Origin: Astrothelium macrocarpum
Lineage: Eukaryota; Ascomycota; Dothideomycetes; Trypetheliales; Trypetheliaceae
Direction of reading: 5' to 3'
Length of the DNA: 64,000 bases
Assembly: GCA_021030915.1 (NCBI GenBank)
Contig: JAGEMR010000073.1
Location: 93,792 to 157,791, forward strand
The stretch's first letter is position 1. Each line of letters opens with the position of its first letter. The translations under genes and the position numbers were made by a program. A model generated the notes under the pieces. That model saw nothing but the letters and a program-made list of their open reading frames with translations, was not told the origin of the DNA and ran no database searches. Below are positions 34,679-44,105 of the stretch, one piece after another.

Positions 34679-37600
34679 TTACAGTTGTGCATCCGAGTTT
34701 GTCTTCACATAACTAAAGTCAAAGCAAAACGAAACGCGCCCATCGGGAAGTTTTGACTCTGCCTTCATCTTGTAGACACCGAGATCGGCGTTTTCTGGAA
34801 GCCACGAGTAGTCCATGAGAAACTCCATTCGGCCCGGCTTTATCTTCGGACCACACTCGAACCTGGCATGTCGCTTGAAGATATGTTCCTCGTCTATTTT
34901 GATATGACCTCGGTTCATTTCCTCATCGCCTCGAAACATGGTGAATCGGAGGGAGCTGTTGTTTAGGTCGATCTCAGACTCATACGGCATGAAGCCCATG
35001 AGGAAGCCGAAGAAGCGGTGTTCACTCGCAAATGTCAGCAGATACTCCCATAAGGCTATGTGCTGGGGAATTCGGTGCCTGTTTCGGCTCCGTTTGCCGC
35101 CAAAATTTGGACGAGAGTAATAGCGCCTGAATTTAGCACGTATTAAATCAGCTTTCCCATGTAGTGTTTAGCACCGTTACCAAATCAAAAAACGGTACAT
35201 TCGTATATGTGTTTCTTTTCATTTTATACAAAAATTATGGACTATCATACATACAATACTGCCATGCTGGTGGATACATCATGGAGGAGAGTCATTCATA
35301 AGGCATTCATAATTTCACAAGACCCCTGAATTTTAAGCTCTCCTTTTCCACCTAGATAAACAGGCAAACGAGACCAGTTCATCTTTGCTCTTGACGTACT
35401 AGTCGCTATAATAGCTGACTTCTACTGCACATCCTACCTCTCTAACTCTTGATATTCATCACACAAATCTTAATGCTTCAGAGGATCAACCACGGCTTCC
35501 TCGAACTGCCCAAACCCGTATAGGTGACTTATAGCCATTGATACGAGTAAACGAGAACAAATACGACAAGCGGTCTCCTGCCGAACGGCACAAAAGTGAC
35601 GTTGTATGTACCGACCACTCCATGTACCTTCTGGGCTTTGCATCTAAATTAAGCATTTTCACAGGCCTTGAGCGACTTCGTCGACGACGTCCAGAAACAA
35701 AAAGCGCATCGCAAGCCCCAAATCGCTAGTCTCGACAATAACAGCGCCTACGGTACTGCGAATAGAGTAGCACGTAGCAAAATGACATATGGCCATGTTA
35801 AGCTCGATGTCATTGATGAGGTCGGTCTTGCTGGAAAGTCTACGCACATTTGATCGGCTCTGGACAAAAGGTTTGGAGTCTTCCCTAGTTTTGTGTATAA
35901 TAAAGCCCCACACTCGTTATCACATATACAGCAGATATAAATATGAGGACTATTGTGAATGGGATTACAATCTTTCGACGCTCAGCACCGTGCCATTCCA
36001 TATCAGACGTGACATACCTTCAGCTGGTCGATCGACCAATTATTCAGTGCGGCTTTCCATGCTAGCACCGCGAGGCTTGCAATGAACATGTAGATGCTTG
36101 CATTTTGTAGCATGACCGGGGATTGCCATATGAACAACTGCAACTTCCGCGGTCTCCATGACCCGCTCTCGAGTTTTCCTAGCATCTTACGCACTCTTTG
36201 GGGACCATCAGTGTAACTGCTCAAGCGGGCGAGCATGACCGCCTGTTGAGAAGCCGTTGCAATTGTGCCCAATGCCAGGAGAAGAGCACAATACCAAATG
36301 CCAAGGATTATCGATTCGCTGCTCTTATCTCCAGCCACGAGCATGGGCCATTGAAAAGCCGTTGAAATGACGGCGCCCATTAGAGTACTCTGTCTAAATT
36401 GTAAGCTTCAGGTGACTTGCTAATCGGTTTACGAGTGTGCAGGATCTCCGTACCGTGATGCAGATGACATGTAGCTGGGAGTATGCACTATCCTGCCAGA
36501 TCTTGGTGAGCCGGTCTTGTTCGAACTGATCTGTCGTATTCAAGAGTCTCTCTATCGGTTCCGAGGCCGCTTCCCACGCTGAAGCGTGGAGAGGCAGCAC
36601 AGCCCGGACAGCCTTCATGCTCCCATTGCCAAGAGCTTCTAATAAGTTTTTGGCTGATGCAATAAGCAGTCGTAGCAGGGTTCTAACGAAAACTATGCTT
36701 CGGTCTTTCAGGTCCTGGAAAGTGTGTTTACTCCACATTCTTAAAGACCACATTACCGCCATAGAGAGAGGAGGCATGCATGGCAGCGCTTAACGAACAG
36801 TGACCAATAGGGTCACGAAGACTTTCGACTAGCTCTGCGTGGCCGACCGAGGCTACCTTGGTTCGGTCTGCCCTAGACTCTCTCACTCTTAGCAACTTCA
36901 CAACCTTGGCAAAATGCGGTATGGTTCACGTTTACAGTCTTCAATATCTATCTCTTCGGTCGCTTGCACATTTTAGAATTCCAAGATCAATTACAGGAGT
37001 CAGAGCGCTGCTCAGAATTTGACTTAAAATCCAAGGGCATACGGCATTTATCAGTGACGGGTGATGGTTGCTCTCTAAGTCGTGATACGAGTCGCTCTGA
37101 TATAGTCATTTTCTTTCTTCTTTCGAAGTTGTCTTCCAAGATATGACTGAATTGGATGACCCAGACGATGTGCTACCAATACGGACACTGCTTCGTACCA
37201 GCAATGATGAAAGAGCATGTCACAGCGAGCCAATACGTGGCGAAGCCGGAACACCTATAAAATCTACATATGATGGAAAGGCCATCGTCAGACAACAAAA
37301 TTACAGGGAAGACACTGGACTGCAATCACTACCTGAGCCATACAAGGACATACTTGTCCAAAAGTTTCAACACCGCAAACGGCAGCCAGTCCAAGTGATT
37401 CTTTTACAGACAACGCTTCGCAGTTCGCAGTTCGAGAAAGCGGGAAAGCGCCTACATCTTCCAGTATCAGGACACTGGGCTGTCGAGATCCGTGGTGAGG
37501 TCTTTGAGCTGAACCGCATGGACACCTGGGCCTGGAATGCTCCACATATATACCAACATGCATACCACCAGCAACACAGTACGCCTAGCAGCTTGGCTAA

Positions 37601-40600
37601 TAAGATCTCGTTCTATTACCCTTTCTCCTCTACTTATTATGTGGTCAAGTGGTTTGGCTTGCGGCCCCAGGCGGCATCGCATGCGCAGATTGATACTAGT
37701 CGGCTCAGCGAATATCTTGAAACACGCGAGAAGTGGACTGAGCCGTTACTTTTAGGGACAACCACGATGCAGCAGGCGGAGATTAAGAGAATCAGTAAGA
37801 GAATCAAGAGGTTCACACTTGTCTTCAGGTTCTTTGGTAACGTGAGATAGTTGCTCTTAGGAACAAGCACACCATGTTGTACTCCATATACAGCAACAAT
37901 TGCCAGCACTTTATCCTCGATCTGTGCGAATACATCGAAGTAAAAGTCGAAAGTCGGTTTACGAGAACCTGCAGACCAACCAATTCCACGCATACAGATA
38001 CGCCAGTAGACGAAGAAATGCAGCGAGACCTCGGAACCCGAGCGACCACTCAGAGTAGCAACATTCAAAGCCTCTGGATCAAGTCCCGTCTGGTTCTGCT
38101 CCTGGGCAACGTCTTACATTTTATCTTCGGCGTCATACCACCTCTTGTCACCATATTGGCAGGCCGACTCAGCCTGGACCCCGATGTTGCATTTCGTCTC
38201 GCTGTCTGTTCCAGTGCCCCATTCTATTGTTTCCACGGATGGCTGATTTGGTCAGTCATCATCTTAAGTCTCGAAACTCAACCTCAGACCCTGGACAAGA
38301 CTAGCTATTTGCACGGCAGTTGCTATACTGGCAGCTACATGCGACGTCTGATACTCGCCCATCCAAGTCGCAGTGTTCGGGCACTTATTAGATTTCTTCT
38401 ACGTATAGAACGATGGCCATACGAATTGTTTTTGCTTATGGGCACTTTGGTCGCGCTTCCAGCAGCACTTGGACCATTGTTTCTTCCAGCCTTTGACTAG
38501 TACAAAGATTTGGGATTGTTGCTCCGAGCAGCTTTAGTCTGGGGACCGTTTTTGCTCTTGGCTTTCTTGGCAACGCTACTGTGTTTGACCTTGGACGGGA
38601 ATGTTAAAAGATGTTGGCCAAGACACGAGACGGCCTATGGATCACGTCAAGGTGAGAGGGTAGTTGATGTTCATGCAGATATTGAGATGCACCCCCAGAC
38701 GGAACGTTGTATTCTCAATCGAATAGCTCAAACGAGAAAGATTTTCCCCAAACGACAAATCCGGACTCCGATTCACCAGCACAGCAATCACATTGTGGAT
38801 CTATTGCCTTGTGTATACAGAGCTACCAACTTTAGCGGAAACGAGAACAGATTTCGTCAAACGGCAAAATCTGATACAAATTCCCCAGCACAAAATTTAC
38901 TACTAATAATAAAAATTTGTTTTATTAGGTTCTAACGTTAGAGAAAGTTGTACCGGGAGGCGGCTGTATACTAGAGAAAGCCCTTGAAGATGTCTTCGAC
39001 GAAAAAAGATGTTACGGAGCATGACTGTGACTACCAAGCCTACGGTCGGTCTGATGACGGCAATCGCAATCTCAATATTTCTCGAGAACTCTCCATCCGA
39101 AAATGATCAGCTGCATCTTCCGAGGCTGGATCCATAGCAGTCATCATAGCATTCATAGCAATACACGGAACGCTTCATTAGCTCATAAATGGCGCTAGTA
39201 AACTAGAGTCGACTTTGCTTGAGCTTCAGGCCCGCTGTGCTGTGATACACTGATGCTCCGAAAGGCGGCATAGGTGGCAAGGCAGGTATTTCGCGCTCAT
39301 CTTCTTGCAGCAGCTTCTCAGCATCGTGTCCAAAAAGCCAATTTTTTCTTTTGCTGTAAGCCCAGAAAATTGGATTCTCTGCCGTATCATGTCTCATCAT
39401 CTCATTGCGCGCTTCTTGCGCCGGTCCGTCGTGGAGGTGCAACCATTCCTGCAATACTCGGGTGTTCTTGGCTACATAAGCCGCGCGAGGTTTTCTCTGT
39501 CTCTCGTATACCTGCAGCGCCTCCGCGATGCTTTCATGCGCCTTGAGCGCGGCACGGAGAGTGCCAGCATCTTCTGTCGCTTGCGCCGCACCCTGGGCCA
39601 TGTATGGCATCATTGGATGACAGGAATCGCCCAGTAATGTGACCTTGCCGCTCGGATGAACCCAGCGCTTGAGCTGTTCGAAGTCTACGAGCCGCCATTT
39701 CAGATATTGACCTGTAAGGCTGCACAGCTTTCGCACAGGTTCACACCAGTCTTTGAAGCGCATCACCAGCTCTGAATTGTCACGTGCACTCTTCCAATCA
39801 TCTTGTCCAATAGGCTCGCCGAGATCAGTCCGGTGAGTGATGTCAATGATGATATTATAAAGCTCGCCGCCACGCAACGGATAGCCAACCGCGTGTCCTT
39901 CGGGACCCATCCAATGTACAGCCCAGGGAGATGTAACATATTCCCGCATGCTTGGATCTTCCAAGAGTGGAGCAGCTGGCACAAGAATGCGATAGGCGAC
40001 ATCGCCAGTGTCAACAGGCTCACAGGGTGAACCATTTATGATATCACGGACAGATGACTTGATACCGTCACAGCAGACAACAAAGTCACCGTGAAGCCAG
40101 GTCCCGCTTTCTGTTTTGATGGCTGGCGCTTCGAAATCGTACTCGACAACTCGGCTATCGGTAAAGATCTTGATTGCTGAATTCTTGTCGGCCGCTGCGC
40201 GGAGTGCGTTTACAAGATCTGCACGATGGATGAAATAGTATGGAGCTCCGTACTGTTCTTCCACATCGTCAAAAGGACAGTCAGCGAGGATGTTGTTCTT
40301 CCAGTCCACAAAGCGATTGCCGCGCGAAATTTCTTTTTTGACTGTCGAAAAGTCCACGCCCCATTCTCTGCTTAGTCTAGATGAGTTGGGCGGCACTCTA
40401 ATGCCAGCCCCGACTTCTGTGAAGCTTTTTACTGCATCTAGCACGGTAATTCGATGGCCATCTTGTGCCAGTGCCAGTGCAGTCTCGAGGCCGCCGATGC
40501 CGGCTCCTACGATGATCACATCTAATTGTCGCATCCCCTATAAGCCCAACCCTAATTAGTCTCAAAGTGTGAAATTACTTTTCCTTCAACCAAAGAAACA

Positions 40601-41098
40601 ACGCAAAGCAAGACCTTTCGAGCCCAAAAAGTAATACAGATTTGCCTCAACCCAGGTACTCATCTGCACTGATATTTGAAAGAAGTTTTCGACCAGCAAG
40701 GAGTCTCCGCCTTTCCGGCACACAAATGAATATCCGATTTCAACATTGGCCCCTGGTTTTGGTGGGCTGGAGGTGCTAAAGCCGCGGCAAACTGAGCCGA
40801 AACGGGCACCCGATTCCCCAGCACATAGCGTTATTGTAGACACGGAATGCCTAGGCTCCCGGGTTAATTACAGAATCGGCGGATTGGGCGCAATGGTGAA
40901 CTCTTCGACTTCAAAAAGCTGCTGATTTCTTGGTATAGAGCAATAGTATGCAGCATTGTCTCCCGGCGGCTCTTCTCGGTTGTCAGTCATGATAGCTTGT
41001 GCATTCATGTCATTGATCTTTGGCATGGTGGAAACGGGGTAAATGAGCGCCACAGTAAGCAGCGCGACCTGAAGAATGAATGTAGCTGAAGTTATCAT
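34679..41098 (-). CDS. ML-domain (NPC2-like) lipid-binding protein, intron interrupted by a 5.8-kb insertion (167 aa)
   Basis: Exon 1 is 41098-40872: a signal peptide (MITSATFILQVALLTVALI), then YYCSIPRNQQLFEVEEFTIA and PNPP. Exon 2 is 34955-34679: SLRFTMFRGDEEMNRGHIKI, then FECGPKIKPG, DLGVYKMKAESKLPDGRVSF and CFDF. Joining donor GTAATT (40871) to acceptor AACAACAG gives 504 bp in phase. The order is that of MD-2-related lipid-recognition proteins, which bind sterols or phospholipids in the vacuole or outside the cell. The first cysteine of the usual central pair is not visible. The 5,916-bp intron holds a TIR-bounded segment of 5,785 bp; without it the intron is 131 bp and includes a CTGAC branch site. 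Whether the long intron is still spliced is unknown. Confidence 0.72.
35050..35100 (+). repeat. Left terminal inverted repeat (51 bp)
   Basis: Begins ATAAGGCTATGTGCTGGGG and ends GTTTGCCGC. It is the inverse of 40784-40834 with five mismatches. Confidence 0.85.
35101..35884. other. Element interior left of the first passenger gene
   Basis: No clear gene. A 60-residue plus-strand frame (about 35664-35853, starting after TTTCACAG with ALSDFVDDVQKQKAHRK) looks codon-like and could be an exon fragment. I cannot place it in a family. Confidence 0.3.
35885..36777 (-). CDS. Membrane protein fragment with ankyrin-like relic upstream (260 aa)
   Basis: Exons 36777-36454, 36389-36018 and 35971-35885 splice in phase (783 bp) with donors GTACGG and GTATGT. 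The protein has hydrophobic helices at VISTAFQWPMLVA, ILGIWYCALLLALGTIATAS and ASIYMFIASLAVLAWKAAL. A final helix reads IVIPFTIVLIFISAVYVI. RPRKLQLFIWQSPVMLQNAS resembles a recurrent fungal membrane domain that often follows ankyrin or STAND-type regions. Upstream in another frame (36780-36910) a short stretch reads like ankyrin repeat (GHAELVESL, MHASSLYGGNVV). The N-terminus is therefore probably truncated or frameshifted. The function is unknown. Confidence 0.5.
37143..38500 (+). CDS. Membrane protein with H...NNCQ papain-like-fold motif, possibly broken
   Basis: The first frame (37143-37828) contains SGHWAVEIRGEVFELNR. The next frame gives YSIYSNNCQHFILDLCEYI. An early His and a later NNCQ-F is the arrangement of LRAT/PPPDE/NlpC-like cysteine hydrolases in the papain-like fold; catalysis is inferred. 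Joining the frames needs an intron of only 32 bp (37829-37860; GTTCTT..CTTAG) in phase, which is shorter than usual. A frameshift is the alternative. Three or four membrane helices follow (LVLLLGNVLHFIFGVIPPLV, WLIWSVIILSL, ELFLLMGTLVALPAALGPLF). A TAG stops the frame at 38498, but it continues in phase for another 144 codons with one more helix (LVWGPFLLLAFLATLL). Passenger gene of the TIR-bounded segment. Confidence 0.55.
38745..38915 (+). repeat. Two degenerate copies of the element's terminal repeat
   Basis: CCGATTCACCAGCACAG (about 38768) and CAAATTCCCCAGCACAAA (about 38877), each preceded by a CAAACG.CAAA stretch, resemble the right-end repeat (CCGATTCCCCAGCACATAG) in the same orientation. 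They lie about 110 bp apart after the NNCQ gene. Confidence 0.4.
38936..39202. other. Spacer between convergent passenger genes
   Basis: No gene or repeat recognised beyond the degenerate ends just upstream. Confidence 0.4.
39203..40534 (-). CDS. FAD-dependent monooxygenase, salicylate hydroxylase-like (443 aa)
   Basis: A complete single-exon group A flavoprotein monooxygenase. It has the N-terminal dinucleotide fold VGAGIGGLETALALAQDG with acidic end VLDA, and the FAD/NADPH-contact motif CCDGIKSSVRD (about residue 155). The second FAD motif is VTLLGDSCHPMMPYMAQGAA (about residues 300-320). The tail NWLFGHDAEK matches salicylate-hydroxylase-like fungal enzymes. Members hydroxylate aromatic acids such as salicylate to catechol using NAD(P)H and O2; the true substrate is unknown. 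It is the only intact-looking enzyme in the TIR-bounded segment and is transcribed away from its right end. No internal stops or frameshifts are seen. Confidence 0.93.
   Translation of the reverse strand: MRQLDVIIVGAGIGGLETALALAQDGHRITVLDAVKSFTEVGAGIRVPPNSSRLSREWGVDFSTVKKEISRGNRFVDWKNNILADCPFDDVEEQYGAPYYFIHRADLVNALRAAADKNSAIKIFTDSRVVEYDFEAPAIKTESGTWLHGDFVVCCDGIKSSVRDIINGSPCEPVDTGDVAYRILVPAAPLLEDPSMREYVTSPWAVHWMGPEGHAVGYPLRGGELYNIIIDITHRTDLGEPIGQDDWKSARDNSELVMRFKDWCEPVRKLCSLTGQYLKWRLVDFEQLKRWVHPSGKVTLLGDSCHPMMPYMAQGAAQATEDAGTLRAALKAHESIAEALQVYERQRKPRAAYVAKNTRVLQEWLHLHDGPAQEARNEMMRHDTAENPIFWAYSKRKNWLFGHDAEKLLQEDEREIPALPPMPPFGASVYHSTAGLKLKQSRL
40784..40834 (-). repeat. Right terminal inverted repeat (51 bp)
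   Basis: Reads GCGGCAAACTGAGCCGAAAC at its inner end and CCCCAGCACATAGCGTTAT at its outer end. It pairs with 35050-35100. Confidence 0.85.
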
Positions 41099-41471
41099 GG
41101 AAATGTGGCGACGAAGACGATTGCTAGAATCGAGAATTGAAGATCAAGGTAGAATCTCGATCACGATACAGCGCATGGCCTCGAAGGTCCACAAACCTCA
41201 TGTCAGTGGATATGTGGCCTTTACAAAGCTGAGCGGTACAGGAACACCAGCGCTGTAGAAGACCTTTACAAACAACGGTCTACCTTGTTGTGGGCCGATT
41301 TGTATTGTTGTAGCCCCTGAGGCTTTGTGAGGTGGTAGCACAGCTTTCAGCCTCACGAGGCGCCCTGCCGCAATTTGCCTTTTCATTCTTCCGTCGGTCT
41401 AAAACTTTGACAGATAATGTTCCTGACTCATCTTTTCCCTCATAACCATTGGTATAGCAAAGACAATTAGG
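41099..41471. other. Promoter region of the ML-domain gene
   Basis: Lies directly upstream of the signal-peptide exon. No separate gene recognised. Confidence 0.4.
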
Positions 41472-43880
41472 GTGGAACTCGGCTGCCTTGCTCGCGAGGA
41501 TACATTCGATGGCGTTGCCTTCGTCGCTGCTCCGAGCCGGGCCGCAAACGCAGAAGATGGTTCCTCTCGAAAGGCGTTCATTGTGGGATCTTGTCGAGAA
41601 GCAGGAATGTCGAACGTGGCGGTCATGGTGACTGGATCACTACTAATTCTCGCTGACGTATGCAGAGGTTTTAAGATGGTTGATCTGCCGCACAGTCCTA
41701 TGTCTCAAGCAAGGCAGGTATGCGTCCTATAAGGCCTGTCTCTCTTCCGAGCAATGCTCGCGAGATGTTTTCTGCGATCTGGCCGTTTCCTCCCTCATCT
41801 ATTTTCTTTTTCTCGTTCTCAAAATCGACTAGTTCGAGCCCTTAATCACACTGTAGTTATACCATTTTTCTGTTTGGTTGTTTGAATGCTTTAACACTGG
41901 AACCGCCGGTCTCCCACGATCAGAAAGACCGCCCTGAATTGGCGTTCAAGTCGCAACGCAAATCTCCAAAGAGCTCCCCGTCTTGCTGTCCGTCTTGCTG
42001 TTGCCAACTCGCGGCGCCAAGTCGAGCTCCTTTCCCTCAAGTCTTCCAGGCAATTCTTCAAGCGCTGTCGACTCAGCGGCTGGTGCCGTAGTATATCCAT
42101 TTATCGCGAGTTTCGTATCATCTGAAATGGCATCAGCATCTCTGGCAGTCTACGCGAAGCCGTCGGACAAGGTCCTGCAGATCCTTGGCATTGGCAACCC
42201 CTTGTCCGCAGGTGAGGAACCCTCCGTCTTAAATGGTTGTCACGGGTCAATCTTGGCTGGGTATCGGGTCAAACGGCAAGCCTGATCGGTACTCTAGGGT
42301 GTGCGATCGCGAAAGACACAAGCAAGCCTGGCTCGAACAACTCGAAAATCATCAAGGTTAGAAAAAATTCAACAATGGCCTGCCAATTCTCACCTTCGGG
42401 GCTTGTTCCGGTACTACCATCCACAACGAGGAAGGGTTAAACAACAACGGTCCAGTCGAAAACCAATTGAGTCAGGGGAGAGCTGGCCGAGACATACTCT
42501 ATGTACCGATAGGGAAGCCGCAACTTGCTACTTTGACCATAATCAGGCACGACGTTGGCCTTGGTGCTGTCATCACAGCCTGACTTTACTGGCCATACCT
42601 TGGAGGAGACAAAGCCAAAGGCAACTGTAAGAATACGCTCAACGATGTAAGCAGTAAGATTGCGTCGACGGAGTTCAAAAACGAGCTGATTCAAACATAG
42701 ACTAGCATAATTGTGGCTGGCTGTCAGGCTAGAGGCGCTACCCCTTCCTGGAAACATTCCCAAGTCTATGTAGCTGGATATATCGGACTGTGGAACCACG
42801 ACGATCCTAGCTGCCACGATGTTACCCGGTCCTGGTGATTCTTTGACAGGGAATACCTATCAACTAACCGACGAAGGAGAATGAACGATCTTGTGGATCA
42901 GCCCGACGGTGTTACCAAAGATGTTGCTACTGAGTTGGTCGCTTCCGATTTAATCCATGTCGAGAGATTTCAGAACTCTTGCGATACTCCCGAACTCTGC
43001 GAACCCATGCCGAAAGATTATCTCACAGAGCCGGTCGGTGCCCAAACCTGGTTCTGGCATCAGCACAGTGGGAAGTGAAACGAAGGCGACGAGGGCTCAA
43101 TGTCCAGCATGTTCGACTCCACACAAAGCCTGTTGGATACCTTAATTCCGAACAAGAATGCTCAAGCCTCGATCAATGCAGACAATCCCCCATCGAAATT
43201 CAACACTGAGTTTAAGGGTGAGGCTTCGCTCATGGAGGCCCTCAGCTAAACGGACTTTGGCATTGGTAATAACACCATAGGCGTGTTAGGCGCGTTAGGC
43301 GCGTCGGTTTTTTCGCAATGCTCCTACCATCCAAAAGGGACGGTGTACGGACCTTGGGTGGATGCATTCATTCATCGCTGCTATCAAAGCAAATCGCAAG
43401 CTGGCAGCTGCAAGCTTGGACGCGCCATCATGGTCTTCTTCTACTATAGCCTGCCTTCGGAAATGACGCTAGCAAGGGTGTACATCTACACGGATGTCCG
43501 GCGGGCTAATTGTGCAACAGTTTTGGGCTATGTACGGCATCTGGAGACCATCCACTTACGTCGACTGTGCCCATTGTGACACCGACTCCGAAAGTTCACT
43601 GAAGCGGAAAGCGGCTGTCCCTGTAGGGGGCCCTCCTTCGCGCGATAGTATCACGGAAACTAGTTGTAGACTCAGTTCGACTCATGCCTTGTCAATTTTG
43701 TATAGACCAGCGCTGTTGTAACGCTATTAACGCCTTTTACTATGGTCGCGAAGAGAGCAGACGGGTTATTCAACATTTACCGAACACTACTTCCAGCAGC
43801 TGATGATACCAAGTCGTACTACTATGCAAACCACGCTCACGCAGATGGTTCTCGTTGTAGCATCCTAACGTCTCGTTGAT
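41472..43880 (+). pseudogene. Decayed gene of unknown family with five in-frame stops
   Basis: One frame stays coding-like over about 1.2 kb yet is cut by stops at 42581, 42698, 42836, 43076 and 43247. Readable segments include GRDILYVPIGKPQLATL, VYVAGYIGLWNHDDPSC, FNTEFKGEASLMEAL and VLGALGASVFSQCSYHPKGT. After an apparent frameshift near 43490 the reading resumes in other frames (FWAMYGIWRPSTYVDCAHC; YRTLLPAADDTKSYYYANHA). Each stop can arise from CAA, CAG, CGA or TGG by a single C-to-T or G-to-A change, as expected of RIP. The product was probably a secreted or membrane protein. I do not recognise it. Confidence 0.6.
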
Positions 43881-44105
43881 GCGCAGCGCCTACGACTGGG
43901 AATAGTCAACAAACAATGGAAACCCGCTTCTGACACATTCATAGACCCATGATCCGCGGCACACAATAGGTCATGACCGTCTGACCGAGCCAAACACTTT
44001 GAAGCTGGAAGTTCTGACTTGTAGCTGCGTAAGCCAGCGATTGCAGCATGTGCAGGGGCTGTTCAGGTTTCTTCGGTAGGCTGGACAAGTACGTAAGCCT
44101 CGGTC

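Larger units (their letters stand above)
35050..40834. mobile_element. TIR-bounded 5.8-kb segment carrying passenger genes
   Basis: The ends are 51-bp inverted repeats matching at 46 of 51 positions. The segment splits the ML-domain gene intron and contains three gene-sized frames but no recognisable transposase. Together these suggest a non-autonomous DNA element or a captured-gene element. No convincing target-site duplication is visible in the flanks (ACTCCC on the left, TGTAGA on the right). A diverged extra end lies at 5923-5973 and weaker ones near 38752 and 38864, so the ends belong to a dispersed family. Confidence 0.65.
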
